From positions 7,502,001 to 7,566,000 of the forward strand of contig NZ_QBDT01000001.1 in the NCBI RefSeq assembly GCF_004124325.1: DNA of 64,000 nt. Reading direction: 5' to 3'. Shown here piece by piece: positions 17,901 to 25,242 of the stretch. The notes under the pieces were generated by a model that was not told the DNA's origin, made no database searches, and worked only from the letters and a program-made list of their open reading frames with translations. Origin of the DNA: Streptomyces sp. L2 (GTDB lineage Bacteria > Actinomycetota > Actinomycetes > Streptomycetales > Streptomycetaceae). The position numbers were made by a program, and so were the translations under genes. Numbering within the stretch: position 1 is the stretch's first letter; each line of letters opens with the position of its first letter.

Positions 17901-18069
17901 AGCCCTCGGCGTCACCGGCCGCCCAGGGGGCGCGGCCGGCGGCTCTCGCCGCCGGCGCCGTGGGCGGTTCCGGGGCGGCGAGCCGTTCCGCGAGGGTCAG
18001 CGCCGGAGCCCACCAGACGAGCGGCAGGCCGGCGCTCCTGGGAGCCGGGAGGCTGGCGGTTTTGGTCAC
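14941..18069 (-). CDS. lanM: LanM-type class II lanthipeptide synthetase with degenerate cyclase zinc site
   Basis: 1042-aa bifunctional-type enzyme. The N-terminal dehydratase (DUF4135) keeps its landmarks: RGDAHQGNRAVAVLRF (266-281), VYKPR (288-292), DMHYEN (365-370) and VDAETL (381-386), so Ser/Thr phosphorylation and elimination look possible. The C-terminal LanC-like toroid keeps its Gly-rich repeats (GAYDGLGGVVYAL, GMAPGFADGAAGIG, LLAGLSGIGYGLLRL). However, the zinc ligands are gone: WC-G is WSSG (925-928) and CHG is ARG (957-959), and GFAHG is GFADG. Cyclisation by this protein is therefore doubtful. The GTG at 18069 is a guess; ATG 18105 is in frame and neither has a good ribosome site. 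A precursor candidate and a LAL regulator follow. Confidence 0.9.
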   Translation of the reverse strand: MTKTASLPAPRSAGLPLVWWAPALTLAERLAAPEPPTAPAARAAGRAPWAAGDAEGFAARLAHLGVDTDTAAALAAEPAERLAARTAKPRWAGYTERALDGADFPGPGIGRSPADAEGPDAFAPVVRPLVTPATAVLEPVLARLAEAEQAVWRREFEERLTYQLVRQAARALVRELDSARRAGRLAGAGPRERFASFVATTGTRRGLGELFAAYPVLARMLAQTALDCLAATAELVRRFRADRDELVAGLLGGREPGALTGVDLGRGDAHQGNRAVAVLRFAHGDRLVYKPRPLDQHALLDDLTAWLDAKVPGLRLRTPGSLRREEYGWLEFVEHRWCRSVTETDAFYRRQGALLALLYAVDGADMHYENVVACGDQPVLVDAETLLHTGLPQAMTAGADPAADALHASVHRTCLLPHLLIGEHGALDISALGRTAEGTYPSEGLRWENSGTDTMRAVRAPLSSPAAQNHPLPEGHPQAGADHRAALLEGFRTAYAAIAAHGHELRAADGVLARAADSPARLIPRSTRLYATLLEESTHPALLGDALARDGVFAVLWTESLHDPARRRLVEHETADLWRGDVPLFAHRPSGTGVWAADGTWLPDLLPVASLSAVREKIARMDEVDCHDQEWIVAATLAARGAGSPLDRPRSELAVAAVPAVVADSSRLLAAACGIADEIAARAVREGGRTNWLGLERVSGPHWAVLPMGAGLAQGYCGVALFLAHTDALAGGGRYGTLAREAVRPLPALLRALAADPELSAAAGPGAYDGLGGVVYALVRLSRLLGEDLTACLPDALTALGHAVADCPDPGFATGAAGALAAAVAAHEATGADAALRLADAVADRLLAAAEGTAASLLFTTADRHGMAPGFADGAAGIGGALSRYAAHRAGGRASGRVDAHADAGRALLRAALRHADTAPADLSWSSGLAGVAAAAAAPAAPHRLLTAEVGPDLSLARGTLGTLEALTMRAERGEADAAEALARRTGQVLALVEARGHRCATPDHVPSPGLLAGLSGIGYGLLRLAHPGSVPSVLLLDHPRN

Positions 18070-18474
18070 GCACCGAAGGTCGCAGAGGCCGTACCGCCCC
18101 CACATGGGGAAGTGGCCCCCATATTCTGCGCGGAGCCCCCGCCACCCCGGCCGCGCCCGGCGGCATGCGGGCCGCAATCGCAGGTCAACGCCGGTACGAC
18201 GACGGCCCCCAGGGGGCTACCGGCCGTGCCGCACGGCATCGGGCCCCGCCCCCGGCCCTGGGGACGGGCCCGCCGGCCAGGCCGTCCCGGCGCACCGGGG
18301 GACCCCGCCCCGGTCTCCCCGGCCCGGCACGGGACGCCCGGGGCGCGCCCGGACGGAAAGGTGGGGATCGGCTACCGATGCCGGGCCACCGGCCGCGGCG
18401 GCACGGTGCTGCGCAGTACCCCAGACCGCCCGCGGCACTCACCACCGGGCGGACGACCTTCCAAGGAGCAGCAG
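18070..18474. promoter_or_regulatory. Divergent promoter region between lanM and the LuxR pair
   Basis: 405 bp without a convincing gene. It must hold the promoters of lanM (minus) and of the two LuxR genes (plus). A dyad CCCCA-CA-TGGGG at 18098-18109 lies about 30 bp before the lanM GTG, next to a second G/C block GTGGCCCCCA, and could be an operator. A clear AAGGAG (about 18463-18468) serves the plus-strand gene. No convincing -10/-35 pair was recognised by eye. Confidence 0.45.
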
Positions 18475-19086
18475 ATGGGAGCACCCCTACCCGTCGGTGT
18501 GGTCGCGCTCGACCCCGTGCTGGAGGCCGGCACCCGCAGCACCCTGCTGGCGTGCCCGGAACTGGAGGTGTGCGAGCCGGAGGACGCACGGGTCGTCGTC
18601 CTCACCGTGGACCGGCTCGGACCCGACGAACTCGACACCGTACGGCTGACCCGGGCCCACCTCCACCGCCCCGCCGTCGTCCTCGTCGCGGGCGTCCTCG
18701 CCCCCGGGGACGTCCTGCACGCGCTGGCCGCCGGCGCTCGGGGACTGCTGCTGCGCCGCGAGGCCGACGCCTCCCGCCTCGGCGAGGCGGTGCTGGCCGC
18801 CGCCCGCGACGACTGCACGCTCCCCCTCGACCTGCTCGAACAGGTCCTGGATTCCACCGGGCCGGCCCCGCCGGCGTCCGGCGGCTGGGCGGGCAACGCG
18901 CTGACGGACCGGGAGCGTTCGGTGCTGCGGCTGGTCGCCGACGGCCACGAGACGGCGGAGATCGCCCAGCGCCTCGCCTACTCGCAGCGCACCGTGACCA
19001 CCGTCGTCCACGACATCACACAGCGGTTCCGGCTGCGCAACCGCGCCCACGCGGTGGCCTACGCGCTGCGGGCGGGCCTGCTGTGA
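18475..19086 (+). CDS. LuxR-type helix-turn-helix regulator (first of an overlapping pair)
   Basis: 203-aa protein with an N-terminal receiver-like fold (residues 1-120) and a C-terminal LuxR HTH (NALTDRERSVLRLVADGHET through QRTVTTVVHDITQRF). The receiver part is degenerate: the usual phospho-Asp strand reads VVVLTVDRLGP and the acidic pocket near the N-terminus is poor, so it is probably not a phosphorylated response regulator. The start follows AAGGAG with good spacing. It overlaps the next gene by GTGA. Divergent from lanM, it is likely a local regulator of the lanthipeptide locus. Confidence 0.85.
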   Translation: MGAPLPVGVVALDPVLEAGTRSTLLACPELEVCEPEDARVVVLTVDRLGPDELDTVRLTRAHLHRPAVVLVAGVLAPGDVLHALAAGARGLLLRREADASRLGEAVLAAARDDCTLPLDLLEQVLDSTGPAPPASGGWAGNALTDRERSVLRLVADGHETAEIAQRLAYSQRTVTTVVHDITQRFRLRNRAHAVAYALRAGLL

Positions 19087-19679
19087 CCACGGACCTCACC
19101 ACCCCCGTCGCGATCCGCGTCCTGCCCGCGCCCGGCGCCGACCGGGTGCGCGCCGTCGCCCGCCGCGCCGGCCTGAACTGCGCTCCAGGCCACGACCCGC
19201 GTGCCCTCACGGTGATCGTCGCCGGGGACGCCGAACACGCCCTGCGGGGCATGCGCGCCCCCGGGCCGCTGGTGCTCGTCTGCGACGGCGTCACCCGGAC
19301 GGGACTGCTGCTGGCCCTGCGCTCGGGCGCGGTCGTGCTGCGGAGCGCGGACCTCAGCGAGGACACCCTCGCAGCGGCCGTCCGCCGCGCCGGCCGCCCG
19401 CACCAGAGCATCCCCTACCCGGTGCTCTCCCAGCTGCTGGCCGGGGGCCGGGAGTACGGCGACCTGTGGCCGCCCTCCGAGGTGCCGACGACCCTGACGG
19501 GCCGCCAGGTCTCCGTGCTGCGGCTGATGGCCGAGGGCCACGCGAACGCGGACATCGCCCGGCTGCTGAGCTGTTCCGAGCACACGGTCAAGAACGTCGT
19601 CCACGAGGTCATGTCCCGCCTGCAGGCCCGCAACCGGGCCCACGCCGTGGCACGGGCGGTGCGGCTGGGCCTTGTCTGA
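19083..19679 (+). CDS. LuxR-type helix-turn-helix regulator (second of an overlapping pair)
   Basis: 198-aa paralogue of the preceding gene, translationally coupled to it through GTGA. The C-terminal HTH (TLTGRQVSVLRLMAEGHANA through EHTVKNVVHEVMSRL, then QARNRAHAVARAVRLGLV) mirrors its neighbour's ending RNRAHAVAYALRAGLL, which suggests a tandem duplication. The N-terminal 110 residues are receiver-like but lack a recognisable phosphoacceptor. The pair may act as a heterodimer on the shared promoter with lanM; that is inference from coupling and similarity. Confidence 0.83.
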   Translation: MTTDLTTPVAIRVLPAPGADRVRAVARRAGLNCAPGHDPRALTVIVAGDAEHALRGMRAPGPLVLVCDGVTRTGLLLALRSGAVVLRSADLSEDTLAAAVRRAGRPHQSIPYPVLSQLLAGGREYGDLWPPSEVPTTLTGRQVSVLRLMAEGHANADIARLLSCSEHTVKNVVHEVMSRLQARNRAHAVARAVRLGLV

Positions 19680-19695
19680 GCACGGCGAGCGGGCG

Positions 19696-20436
19696 TCAGA
19701 ACGCGGGCGTCGGCAGCCTCCGCGGCTCGACGCGCTCCTCCACGGCGCGCCCGCCCTCCCGGGTCACCAGGTAGGCGCCCTTCCCGGGCACTTCCGTGAC
19801 GGCCTCGACGAGTTCGGTGCCCCGGTACACCAGGCCCACTCCGTCGTCGGTGCAGTGGGCCGAGGGGAGCGTGCCGTCCGCGACCAGGCGGTGGATCAGC
19901 GGACGCCGGCCCGCGTCGGTGTCGTAGTGGACCCCGTTGCCGTACGGCAGCAGGCCCAGGCCGTTGGTGACCGGGCGCAGTTCGGGGCCGAAGGAGTCCG
20001 TCGCGCCGCCCCGGAACCAGCAGATCGAGCCCGCGCTCACACCGCCGAGGACGACGCCCGCCCGCCAGGCGCGGCGCAGCACGGAGTCCAGACCGTGCAC
20101 CCGCCACACCGCCAGCAGGTTGGCCACCGATCCGCCCATCACCCAGACCACGTCGTGGTCGAGGACGGTGCCCTCGACGTCGGTCACGTTGGGCATGGGG
20201 AACAGGTACAGCGGGGTGAGGTCGAAGCCGGCCACCCGGGCCGCCTCCGAGATCCGCGCGGTGACGTGTTCGGCGTCCCCGGTCGCCGTGCCCACGTAGA
20301 GGATCCGCGGGCGTCTGCCGTGCACGCCGGAGAGGTCGACCGCGTGGTGCACGAGGGCATCGAACAACAGCCTTGTACGCGTGCCGGCGCGGTGCCCTCC
20401 GGAGGTGGCGAGGATGGTCGGTTCCGGAGCGGTCAC
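19696..20436 (-). CDS. pepE: Peptidase E-like protein (family S51, alpha-aspartyl dipeptidase)
   Basis: 246-aa cytoplasmic protein. The S51 nucleophile elbow is GGVSAGSICWF with the catalytic Ser, preceded by VWVMGGSVANLLAVWR, and a His near DGTLPSAHCTDDGVGLVYRG completes the family pattern. Peptidase E cleaves dipeptides with N-terminal Asp; cyanophycinase-type relatives share the fold, so exact substrate is open. Start MTAPEP is the first in-frame ATG. It converges with the second LuxR gene, 16 bp away, and stands alone. Confidence 0.82.
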   Translation of the reverse strand: MTAPEPTILATSGGHRAGTRTRLLFDALVHHAVDLSGVHGRRPRILYVGTATGDAEHVTARISEAARVAGFDLTPLYLFPMPNVTDVEGTVLDHDVVWVMGGSVANLLAVWRVHGLDSVLRRAWRAGVVLGGVSAGSICWFRGGATDSFGPELRPVTNGLGLLPYGNGVHYDTDAGRRPLIHRLVADGTLPSAHCTDDGVGLVYRGTELVEAVTEVPGKGAYLVTREGGRAVEERVEPRRLPTPAF

Positions 20437-20568
20437 AGGCGTGATCGTAGCGTGGCAACTCCCGTGCGGGCGTGGGGGAGTGGTGAAGGTGGGGCGCTGT
20501 GGGAGACGGCGATGCCGTGGGTCCCGCCACCCTGCCGGGGCCGGCGCCGGGACCCACGGGCGGCGCGG

Positions 20569-21027
20569 TCAGCCCTGGCTGCAGTAGTCGACCCAGCGGT
20601 GGGAGGAGACGTTGTTGTTGAGGCTCTGCCCGAAACCGCCCTGTCCGGCACCGTAGGTGAAGTGCTGCGGGTCGTTGATGAGATCGGGCCAGCGGTCGCC
20701 CTGGCTGAGGCAGGCGTGCGCGCCGGTGGCGTTGACGCCCCAGTACAGGTCGACGGCGTCGTTGCCGCCCGGGTAGCCGTTGTTCCAGATGTCGGAGACC
20801 AGGTTGCGGCAGGAGCCCCAGGTGTCGGCGTTGCCGACCCAGGAGCAGGTCCGTCCGCCGCCGTACGGCTGGGTGTAGACGTGCAGCCGCCCGTCGGCGG
20901 ACAGGAGCCGGGACGACGTGGCCGGCTGCGCGCCGTGCTCCTGCGGGCCGGCGGTGGCCAGCGGGGCGGCGAACACGGTGAGGGCCGCGGCCGCGGCGGC
21001 GATGACGGAGACGTGCTTGATGGACAT
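20569..21027 (-). CDS. Small secreted four-cysteine protein, possibly inhibitor-like (I36-type)
   Basis: 152-aa precursor with a Sec signal peptide (SVIAAAAAALTVFAAPLATA, cleavage near AGPQEH). The mature part has four Cys (in RTCSW, GSCRN, HACLS and DYCSQ), enough for two disulfides, and many aromatic, Gly and Asn residues. The pattern resembles small secreted Streptomyces proteins annotated as peptidase-inhibitor (I36) like, but I see no decisive motif. Its leader RNA is rich in CACCAC repeats and GAGGGA precedes the ATG. Confidence 0.7.
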   Translation of the reverse strand: MSIKHVSVIAAAAAALTVFAAPLATAGPQEHGAQPATSSRLLSADGRLHVYTQPYGGGRTCSWVGNADTWGSCRNLVSDIWNNGYPGGNDAVDLYWGVNATGAHACLSQGDRWPDLINDPQHFTYGAGQGGFGQSLNNNVSSHRWVDYCSQG

Positions 21028-21042
21028 GGGGTCCCTCGTTTC

Positions 21043-21096
21043 GTGGTGATGTGGTGACGGGTGGTGTGGTGATGCGTGGTGTGGTGCTGGGTGGTC
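21043..21096 (-). repeat. CACCAC-rich leader of the secreted-protein gene
   Basis: On the minus strand this stretch, just upstream of the gene starting at 21027, is a run of CACCAC, ATCACC and ACACC units with almost no secondary structure potential. It resembles the repeat leader before the lanthipeptide precursor gene. Confidence 0.55.
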
Positions 21097-21144
21097 CGGA
21101 ACGAGCCGGTGCGGATCACCCGGTGTGGATCAGCCGGGCGTGGC

Positions 21145-22053
21145 TCAGCCGGCGCGGGCGATGACGGCCCGGGCCCGCGGCAGGGCCTCGCGCGCCAGCC
21201 GGGCCCGGTCGGCCGTCTCGCGGGGCCTGCTGCGGGCCAGCCGCGAGCGGTACTCGGCGTCCAGGGTGCGGGCCACGGCGGCCAGCCCCGAGGAACGCGC
21301 GCAGGAGGCTTCGGCGGTGGCCAGCCGCACCTCCTCGCCGTGCGGCCATTCGTTCCCCGGTGCGGTGGCGGCGGCCCGGGCCTCGGCGGGGCTGCCGTAC
21401 GTGTAGCGCTTGCCCCGCATACAGCGTGACCAGGCCCCGGTGGCCGACCGGTACCGCTTGTCGCCGAGGACGAGCCCGACGCGCAGGCCGGCCAGGCTGT
21501 CCGTGACCCGGGTGGCCCGGAACCAGGCGGGCAGGTCCCGGTACAAGGTCCGCTCGGCCTCGGCGGTGCAGCCCTGATCGCTGTGGGTGACCAGCTGCCC
21601 CGTCGGCAGCCGGACGGAGAGTCCGCGCGGGCGGGGCCCGTTGACCGCGCTCAGCGCACCGGTTCTGCGGTCGGCGGGCAGCGACCGGAAATACCGTTGG
21701 TTCGGGTCGTGTTCGATCTCCTTCTGCCGTTCCCGGTGCAGATCATTTCCGTATCCATGTGCTGTGGCCCAGGCCAAGTCGTCGACGACATAGGGAAATC
21801 GGTGTGAGGAATTCCCGCCGTCCTCCGTCTCGGCCCAATACCGATATCCGTGTTTCTCCATGCAGGACTTGATGAGGAGTTGTTCGGCGAGCCGGAGCGT
21901 CTGTTCCGCGGTCCCGGATGCCTGCCGGACATGGCCGGCAGGTCGCCCGGCGGCGCTGCCACCCGAGGCGGAGCACGCGGTCAGGGCCAGGGCGGCGGCG
22001 CAGACGAGCACGGCCGGCCGACGGCCGATCGGACCGGTCCCGGACATCCCCAC
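21145..22053 (-). CDS. Putative lipoprotein of unknown function
   Basis: 302-aa protein with a lipoprotein signal peptide: short basic start, hydrophobic core VLVCAAALALTAC and lipobox LTAC. The GTG at 22053 is chosen because GAGGAGG lies 6 bases upstream; it gives a VGMSGTG N-terminus. The mature part is charged and helical, with Cys in LLIKSCMEKHGYRYW, QGCTAEAE, WSRCMRGKRYTYG and EASCARSS. KSCMEKHGY and the later CMRGKRYTYGSP are reminiscent of a family of Streptomyces surface proteins with two conserved Cys segments. No enzymatic motif was seen. Monocistronic. Confidence 0.75.
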   Translation of the reverse strand: MGMSGTGPIGRRPAVLVCAAALALTACSASGGSAAGRPAGHVRQASGTAEQTLRLAEQLLIKSCMEKHGYRYWAETEDGGNSSHRFPYVVDDLAWATAHGYGNDLHRERQKEIEHDPNQRYFRSLPADRRTGALSAVNGPRPRGLSVRLPTGQLVTHSDQGCTAEAERTLYRDLPAWFRATRVTDSLAGLRVGLVLGDKRYRSATGAWSRCMRGKRYTYGSPAEARAAATAPGNEWPHGEEVRLATAEASCARSSGLAAVARTLDAEYRSRLARSRPRETADRARLAREALPRARAVIARAG

Positions 22054-22200
22054 GGTGTACCTCCTCACTCGCGTGTGCGTCACCGGGGAGACTGCTGAGG
22101 AGGCCGCGGAATATGAGTGAACTACATGTGACTCACATCACACGACACTGTCGTATTCACCCGCCCGGACGCGGGAGAACGGCGCCTCACGCCATCCACT

Positions 22201-23424
22201 GTGAAACTGCTGAGTAATGGAACGGATGTGCGGGGCGGTGGTGGAGCGGTGACGGGAGAGCCGAGCGGTGCGCCGCTGGAGGACTTCCTCGCCGACCCCA
22301 CCCACTCCACCCTCGACCTGGCGACGGCCGTCGCCCACTGCGCCAAGGCGCTCGGGCTGCGGCACGCCGTGGCCTACCTGGCCGACCTCCAGCAGCGCCA
22401 TCTCGTGCCGCTCACCGACGTGACGGCGACGCTGCCGATCGACGGTTCGCTCGCCGGCTGGACGTACCGCACCCAGTCCCTGCGGGTGGAGGAGTCCGAC
22501 CAGCACGGGGTGAGCGCCTGGATCCCCCTGCTGGACGGCGCCGAACGGCTCGGCGTCCTCGGCATCCACACCGAGGCGCTCACCGCGCAGTCCCTGCGCC
22601 AGGGCCGCGCGCTCGCCGCACTCCTCGCGATGATGATCACCTCGAAGCGCACGTACAAGGACTCCTTCGTACGGCGCACCCGCACCGAGGACATGCGGCT
22701 GCCCGCCGAGATGCTGCGCGCCTTCCTGCCGCCGCGCACCATCGGCAACGCCCACGTCGTCTCCACCGCCGTCCTCGAACCCGCCTACGACATCGGCGGC
22801 GACGCCTTCGACCACTCGCTGACGGCCACCGCGCTGCACGCCGTGGTCCTCGACGCCATGGGGCACAACCTGGCCTCGGGCCTGACCAGCGCGGTGGCCC
22901 TCGCGGCCTGCCGCAACGCCCGCCGCACTGACTCCGGCCTGTCCGCCCTCATCGAGGCCGTCGACCAGGCGCTGGGCCAGTGGCTGCCGGACCAGTTCTG
23001 CACCGGGATCCTCGCCCAGCTCGACTTCACCACCGGCGTGCTGGAATGGAGCAACTGCGGCCATCCGGAACCGCTGCTGATCCGCGACAGCAGACTCGTG
23101 CCCCACGCGCTGGAACGCGAGCCCGACCCGCCGATGGGCCTCAGCTCACTGCTCGCCGGCCGGGAACGCCGGGTCCACGAGGCCCGTCTCCGGCCGGGCG
23201 ACCGGGTCCTGCTCTACACCGACGGCGTCACCGAGGCCCGCACCGCCGACGGCCAGCTGCTCGGCCTCGAACGCTTCGCCGACTACGTCATCCGCGCCAG
23301 CACCTCCGGCGAACTCGCCCCGGAGACCCTCAGACGCCTCATCCACTCCCTCCTCGACTCCCAGGACAGCCGCCTCCGCGACGACGCCACGATCCTCATG
23401 TTCGAATGGCAGCCCCTCCGCTGA
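22201..23424 (+). CDS. PP2C/SpoIIE-type serine phosphatase with GAF-like sensor
   Basis: 407-aa regulator. Residues about 30-150 form a GAF-like domain (AVAHCAKALGLRHAVAYLAD, later ERLGVLGIHTEALTAQSL). Residues 170-405 are a SpoIIE PP2C domain with intact metal motifs: DIGGDAFDH, LDAMGHNLASG, LLYTDGVTEA and RDDATILMFE. Such proteins dephosphorylate anti-sigma-factor antagonists and thereby control alternative sigma factors. There is no kinase or STAS domain in the same chain. The start is uncertain between GTG 22201, 22228 and 22249; none has a strong ribosome site. Confidence 0.85.
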   Translation: MKLLSNGTDVRGGGGAVTGEPSGAPLEDFLADPTHSTLDLATAVAHCAKALGLRHAVAYLADLQQRHLVPLTDVTATLPIDGSLAGWTYRTQSLRVEESDQHGVSAWIPLLDGAERLGVLGIHTEALTAQSLRQGRALAALLAMMITSKRTYKDSFVRRTRTEDMRLPAEMLRAFLPPRTIGNAHVVSTAVLEPAYDIGGDAFDHSLTATALHAVVLDAMGHNLASGLTSAVALAACRNARRTDSGLSALIEAVDQALGQWLPDQFCTGILAQLDFTTGVLEWSNCGHPEPLLIRDSRLVPHALEREPDPPMGLSSLLAGRERRVHEARLRPGDRVLLYTDGVTEARTADGQLLGLERFADYVIRASTSGELAPETLRRLIHSLLDSQDSRLRDDATILMFEWQPLR

Positions 23425-23513
23425 CCCCGGCCACGGCAGCCAACCACACCGCATTCCCTCACTCCGCTGGAGCCCGCGACACCTCACTGGGCAGGTTTCT
23501 CCGCCTCAGCCGC

Positions 23514-23545
23514 TTGACCTTGCCCCCCGGGGCAACGTCTAGCGT
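23514..23545 (+). promoter_or_regulatory. MerR-type promoter/operator of the MerR-redoxin gene
   Basis: TTGACC (23514-23519) and TAGCGT (23540-23545) are separated by 20 bp, longer than the usual 17-18, which is the hallmark of MerR-controlled promoters. The spacer is filled by a perfect dyad TTGCCCC-CC-GGGGCAA (23520-23535). The coding start follows 8 bp after the -10, so the transcript would be nearly leaderless. Autoregulation by the downstream protein is the natural reading. Confidence 0.75.
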
Positions 23546-23553
23546 CGACCGTC

Positions 23554-24552
23554 ATGGACGGGTTGAGGATCGGTGAAGTGGCCCGGCGGGCCGGGGTCAC
23601 TGTCAAGGCGGTGCGGTACTACGAGTCGCTGGGGCTGGTCGTGCCGGAGCGGCTGGCCAACGGGTACCGCAGCTATGGCGAACGTGATGTGCGGCTGGTG
23701 CGGGAGATCAGGGCGTTGCGGGCGCTCGGGATCCCCGTGGAGCGCACGCGGCCGTTCCTGGAGTGCCTCGGGGCCGGGCGGCCGCATGCCGACGACTGCC
23801 CGGCGTCGTTGGCCGGGTACCGGGAGGCCATCGACGAACTCACCGGACGCATCGAGGAGCTGAGCGCCCGTCGCAGCGCGCTGATCTCCCAGCTGAACAC
23901 CGCCGCCCACCGCCACAGCAGTGCCATGGAGGAAGACGATCACCTGTCGCTGCCCCTGAACCTTCCCGCCCCGCAGGACGACGGCGCCGCCCGGCATCTG
24001 CCCGGTACGGCGATGCCGTCCCTCGCGCTGGCGGGCACCGCGGGCAGAACGGTGCGGCTGGACAGCCTGGGGCCGCGTCGTACGGTCCTCTACGTCTACC
24101 CGCTCACCGGCCGCCCCGGAACCGATCTGCCCGAGGGCTGGAACACGATCCCGGGTGCACGCGGCTGCACGGCCGAGGCGTGCGGCTTCCGGGACCACTT
24201 CCAGGAGCTGCTGGAGGCGGGTGCGAGCCGCGTCTACGGCCTGTCCGGTCAGGATCCCGCCTATCAGCGCGAGGTCGTGGAACGGCTCCGCCTCCCCTTC
24301 GACATGCTCTCCGACCCGGGTCTCGGCCTGGCCCGCGCCCTGCGCCTGCCCACGTTCGACGTCGAGGGAACGACCCTCTACCGGCGGATCACCCTGATCG
24401 TGCGCAACGGAGTGGTCGAGCACGCCTTCTACCCAATCTTCCCGCCCGATCAGCACGCCGGCCAGGTCCTCTCGTGGCTGCGGGCCCACCCGCTGAGGGC
24501 CGAGGCCGCGGGACCGGACGGACCTGAGATGATCAGCGGGGGAGAGAGGTAA
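23554..24552 (+). CDS. MerR family regulator fused to a redoxin (peroxiredoxin-like) domain
   Basis: 332-aa fusion. Residues 1-120 are a MerR DNA-binding and dimerisation region (RIGEVARRAGVTVKAVRYYE; coiled coil to about 125, with Cys in FLECL and ADDCP). Residues about 145-315 are a thioredoxin-fold redoxin (MPSLALAGTAGRTVRLDSLG; RTVLYVYPLTGRPG; ARGCTAEACGFRDHFQEL; VYGLSGQDPAYQREVVERL). The peroxiredoxin loop has GCTAEACGF rather than the usual PVCTTE position. The protein likely senses redox state or peroxide and activates its own promoter. The operator is just upstream. The next gene begins 26 bp later and might be co-transcribed. Confidence 0.85.
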   Translation: MDGLRIGEVARRAGVTVKAVRYYESLGLVVPERLANGYRSYGERDVRLVREIRALRALGIPVERTRPFLECLGAGRPHADDCPASLAGYREAIDELTGRIEELSARRSALISQLNTAAHRHSSAMEEDDHLSLPLNLPAPQDDGAARHLPGTAMPSLALAGTAGRTVRLDSLGPRRTVLYVYPLTGRPGTDLPEGWNTIPGARGCTAEACGFRDHFQELLEAGASRVYGLSGQDPAYQREVVERLRLPFDMLSDPGLGLARALRLPTFDVEGTTLYRRITLIVRNGVVEHAFYPIFPPDQHAGQVLSWLRAHPLRAEAAGPDGPEMISGGER

Positions 24553-24578
24553 CCGCGCGACGCGAGGGGGAGACCGTC

Positions 24579-25208
24579 ATGACGACCGGGACAGCCACGG
24601 ATCCGGCGGCCGAGGAGTACGCGCGGATCCCGGACACCCCGTCCGCCGGCACCGTCGTGCTGCTCAACGGCACCTCCAGCTCCGGGAAGAGCAGCATCGC
24701 CCGCGAACTCCTCGGCATGCTCGAAGGAAGCTGGTTCCATCTGCCGGTGGACGCCTTCCACGCGCTGCGCGGCGGCAGCCCCCTCGCCGACGAGGACGTC
24801 CAGGCCGAGATCGACCGCACCGCGAAGGGCTTCCACCGGGCGGTGGCCGGCATGGCCGCGGGCGGCAACAACCTCGTCGTCGACTACCCCCTCAGCCGCC
24901 GCTGGCGCCTGCTGGACCTCCTGGACCTGCTCGTCCCCGAGGACACCGTCCTCGTCGCGGTGCGGTGCCCGCTGCCCGAACTGGAGCGCCGCGAGACCGA
25001 GCGAGGCGACCGGCAGCCCGGCCTCGCGGCGACCCAGTACGACCACGTCCACTCCCACGGAACGCACGACATCGACGTCGACACCTCCCGGGAGACCCCG
25101 GCCGCCTGCGCCCGCCGCATCGGCGACCACCTCCGGCGCCGTACCCGCCCCACGGCCTTCGAGCGGCTCCGACGTGATCTGCGCCCCCGGCCGGCGACGG
25201 CACCGTGA
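24579..25208 (+). CDS. Chloramphenicol phosphotransferase-like P-loop kinase
   Basis: 209-aa small kinase. The P-loop is LLNGTSSSGKSSIARELL (residues about 24-41), followed by FHLPVDAFHALRGG, where the Asp matches the catalytic Asp of chloramphenicol 3-O-phosphotransferase. NNLVVDYPL, LVAVRCPLPELERRETERGD and a His/Asp-rich end THDIDVDTS also fit the CPT family. True drug resistance cannot be inferred; many family members have unknown small-molecule substrates. The gene sits between the MerR-redoxin gene and a GNAT gene on the same strand with short gaps. Confidence 0.75.
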   Translation: MTTGTATDPAAEEYARIPDTPSAGTVVLLNGTSSSGKSSIARELLGMLEGSWFHLPVDAFHALRGGSPLADEDVQAEIDRTAKGFHRAVAGMAAGGNNLVVDYPLSRRWRLLDLLDLLVPEDTVLVAVRCPLPELERRETERGDRQPGLAATQYDHVHSHGTHDIDVDTSRETPAACARRIGDHLRRRTRPTAFERLRRDLRPRPATAP

Positions 25209-25242
25209 CCGCCGGAAACCCCATGAGACGAGGAAGGCCGTG

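Noticed and set aside
14932..18474. Long plus-strand ORF opposite lanM, running into the first LuxR gene
   Set aside because: Only the last 203 codons (from 18475) make a recognisable protein with its own ribosome site. The rest is antisense to lanM.
24579..25208. Calling the P-loop kinase a chloramphenicol resistance gene
   Set aside because: The family motif is present but substrate cannot be inferred; many homologues are not resistance enzymes.
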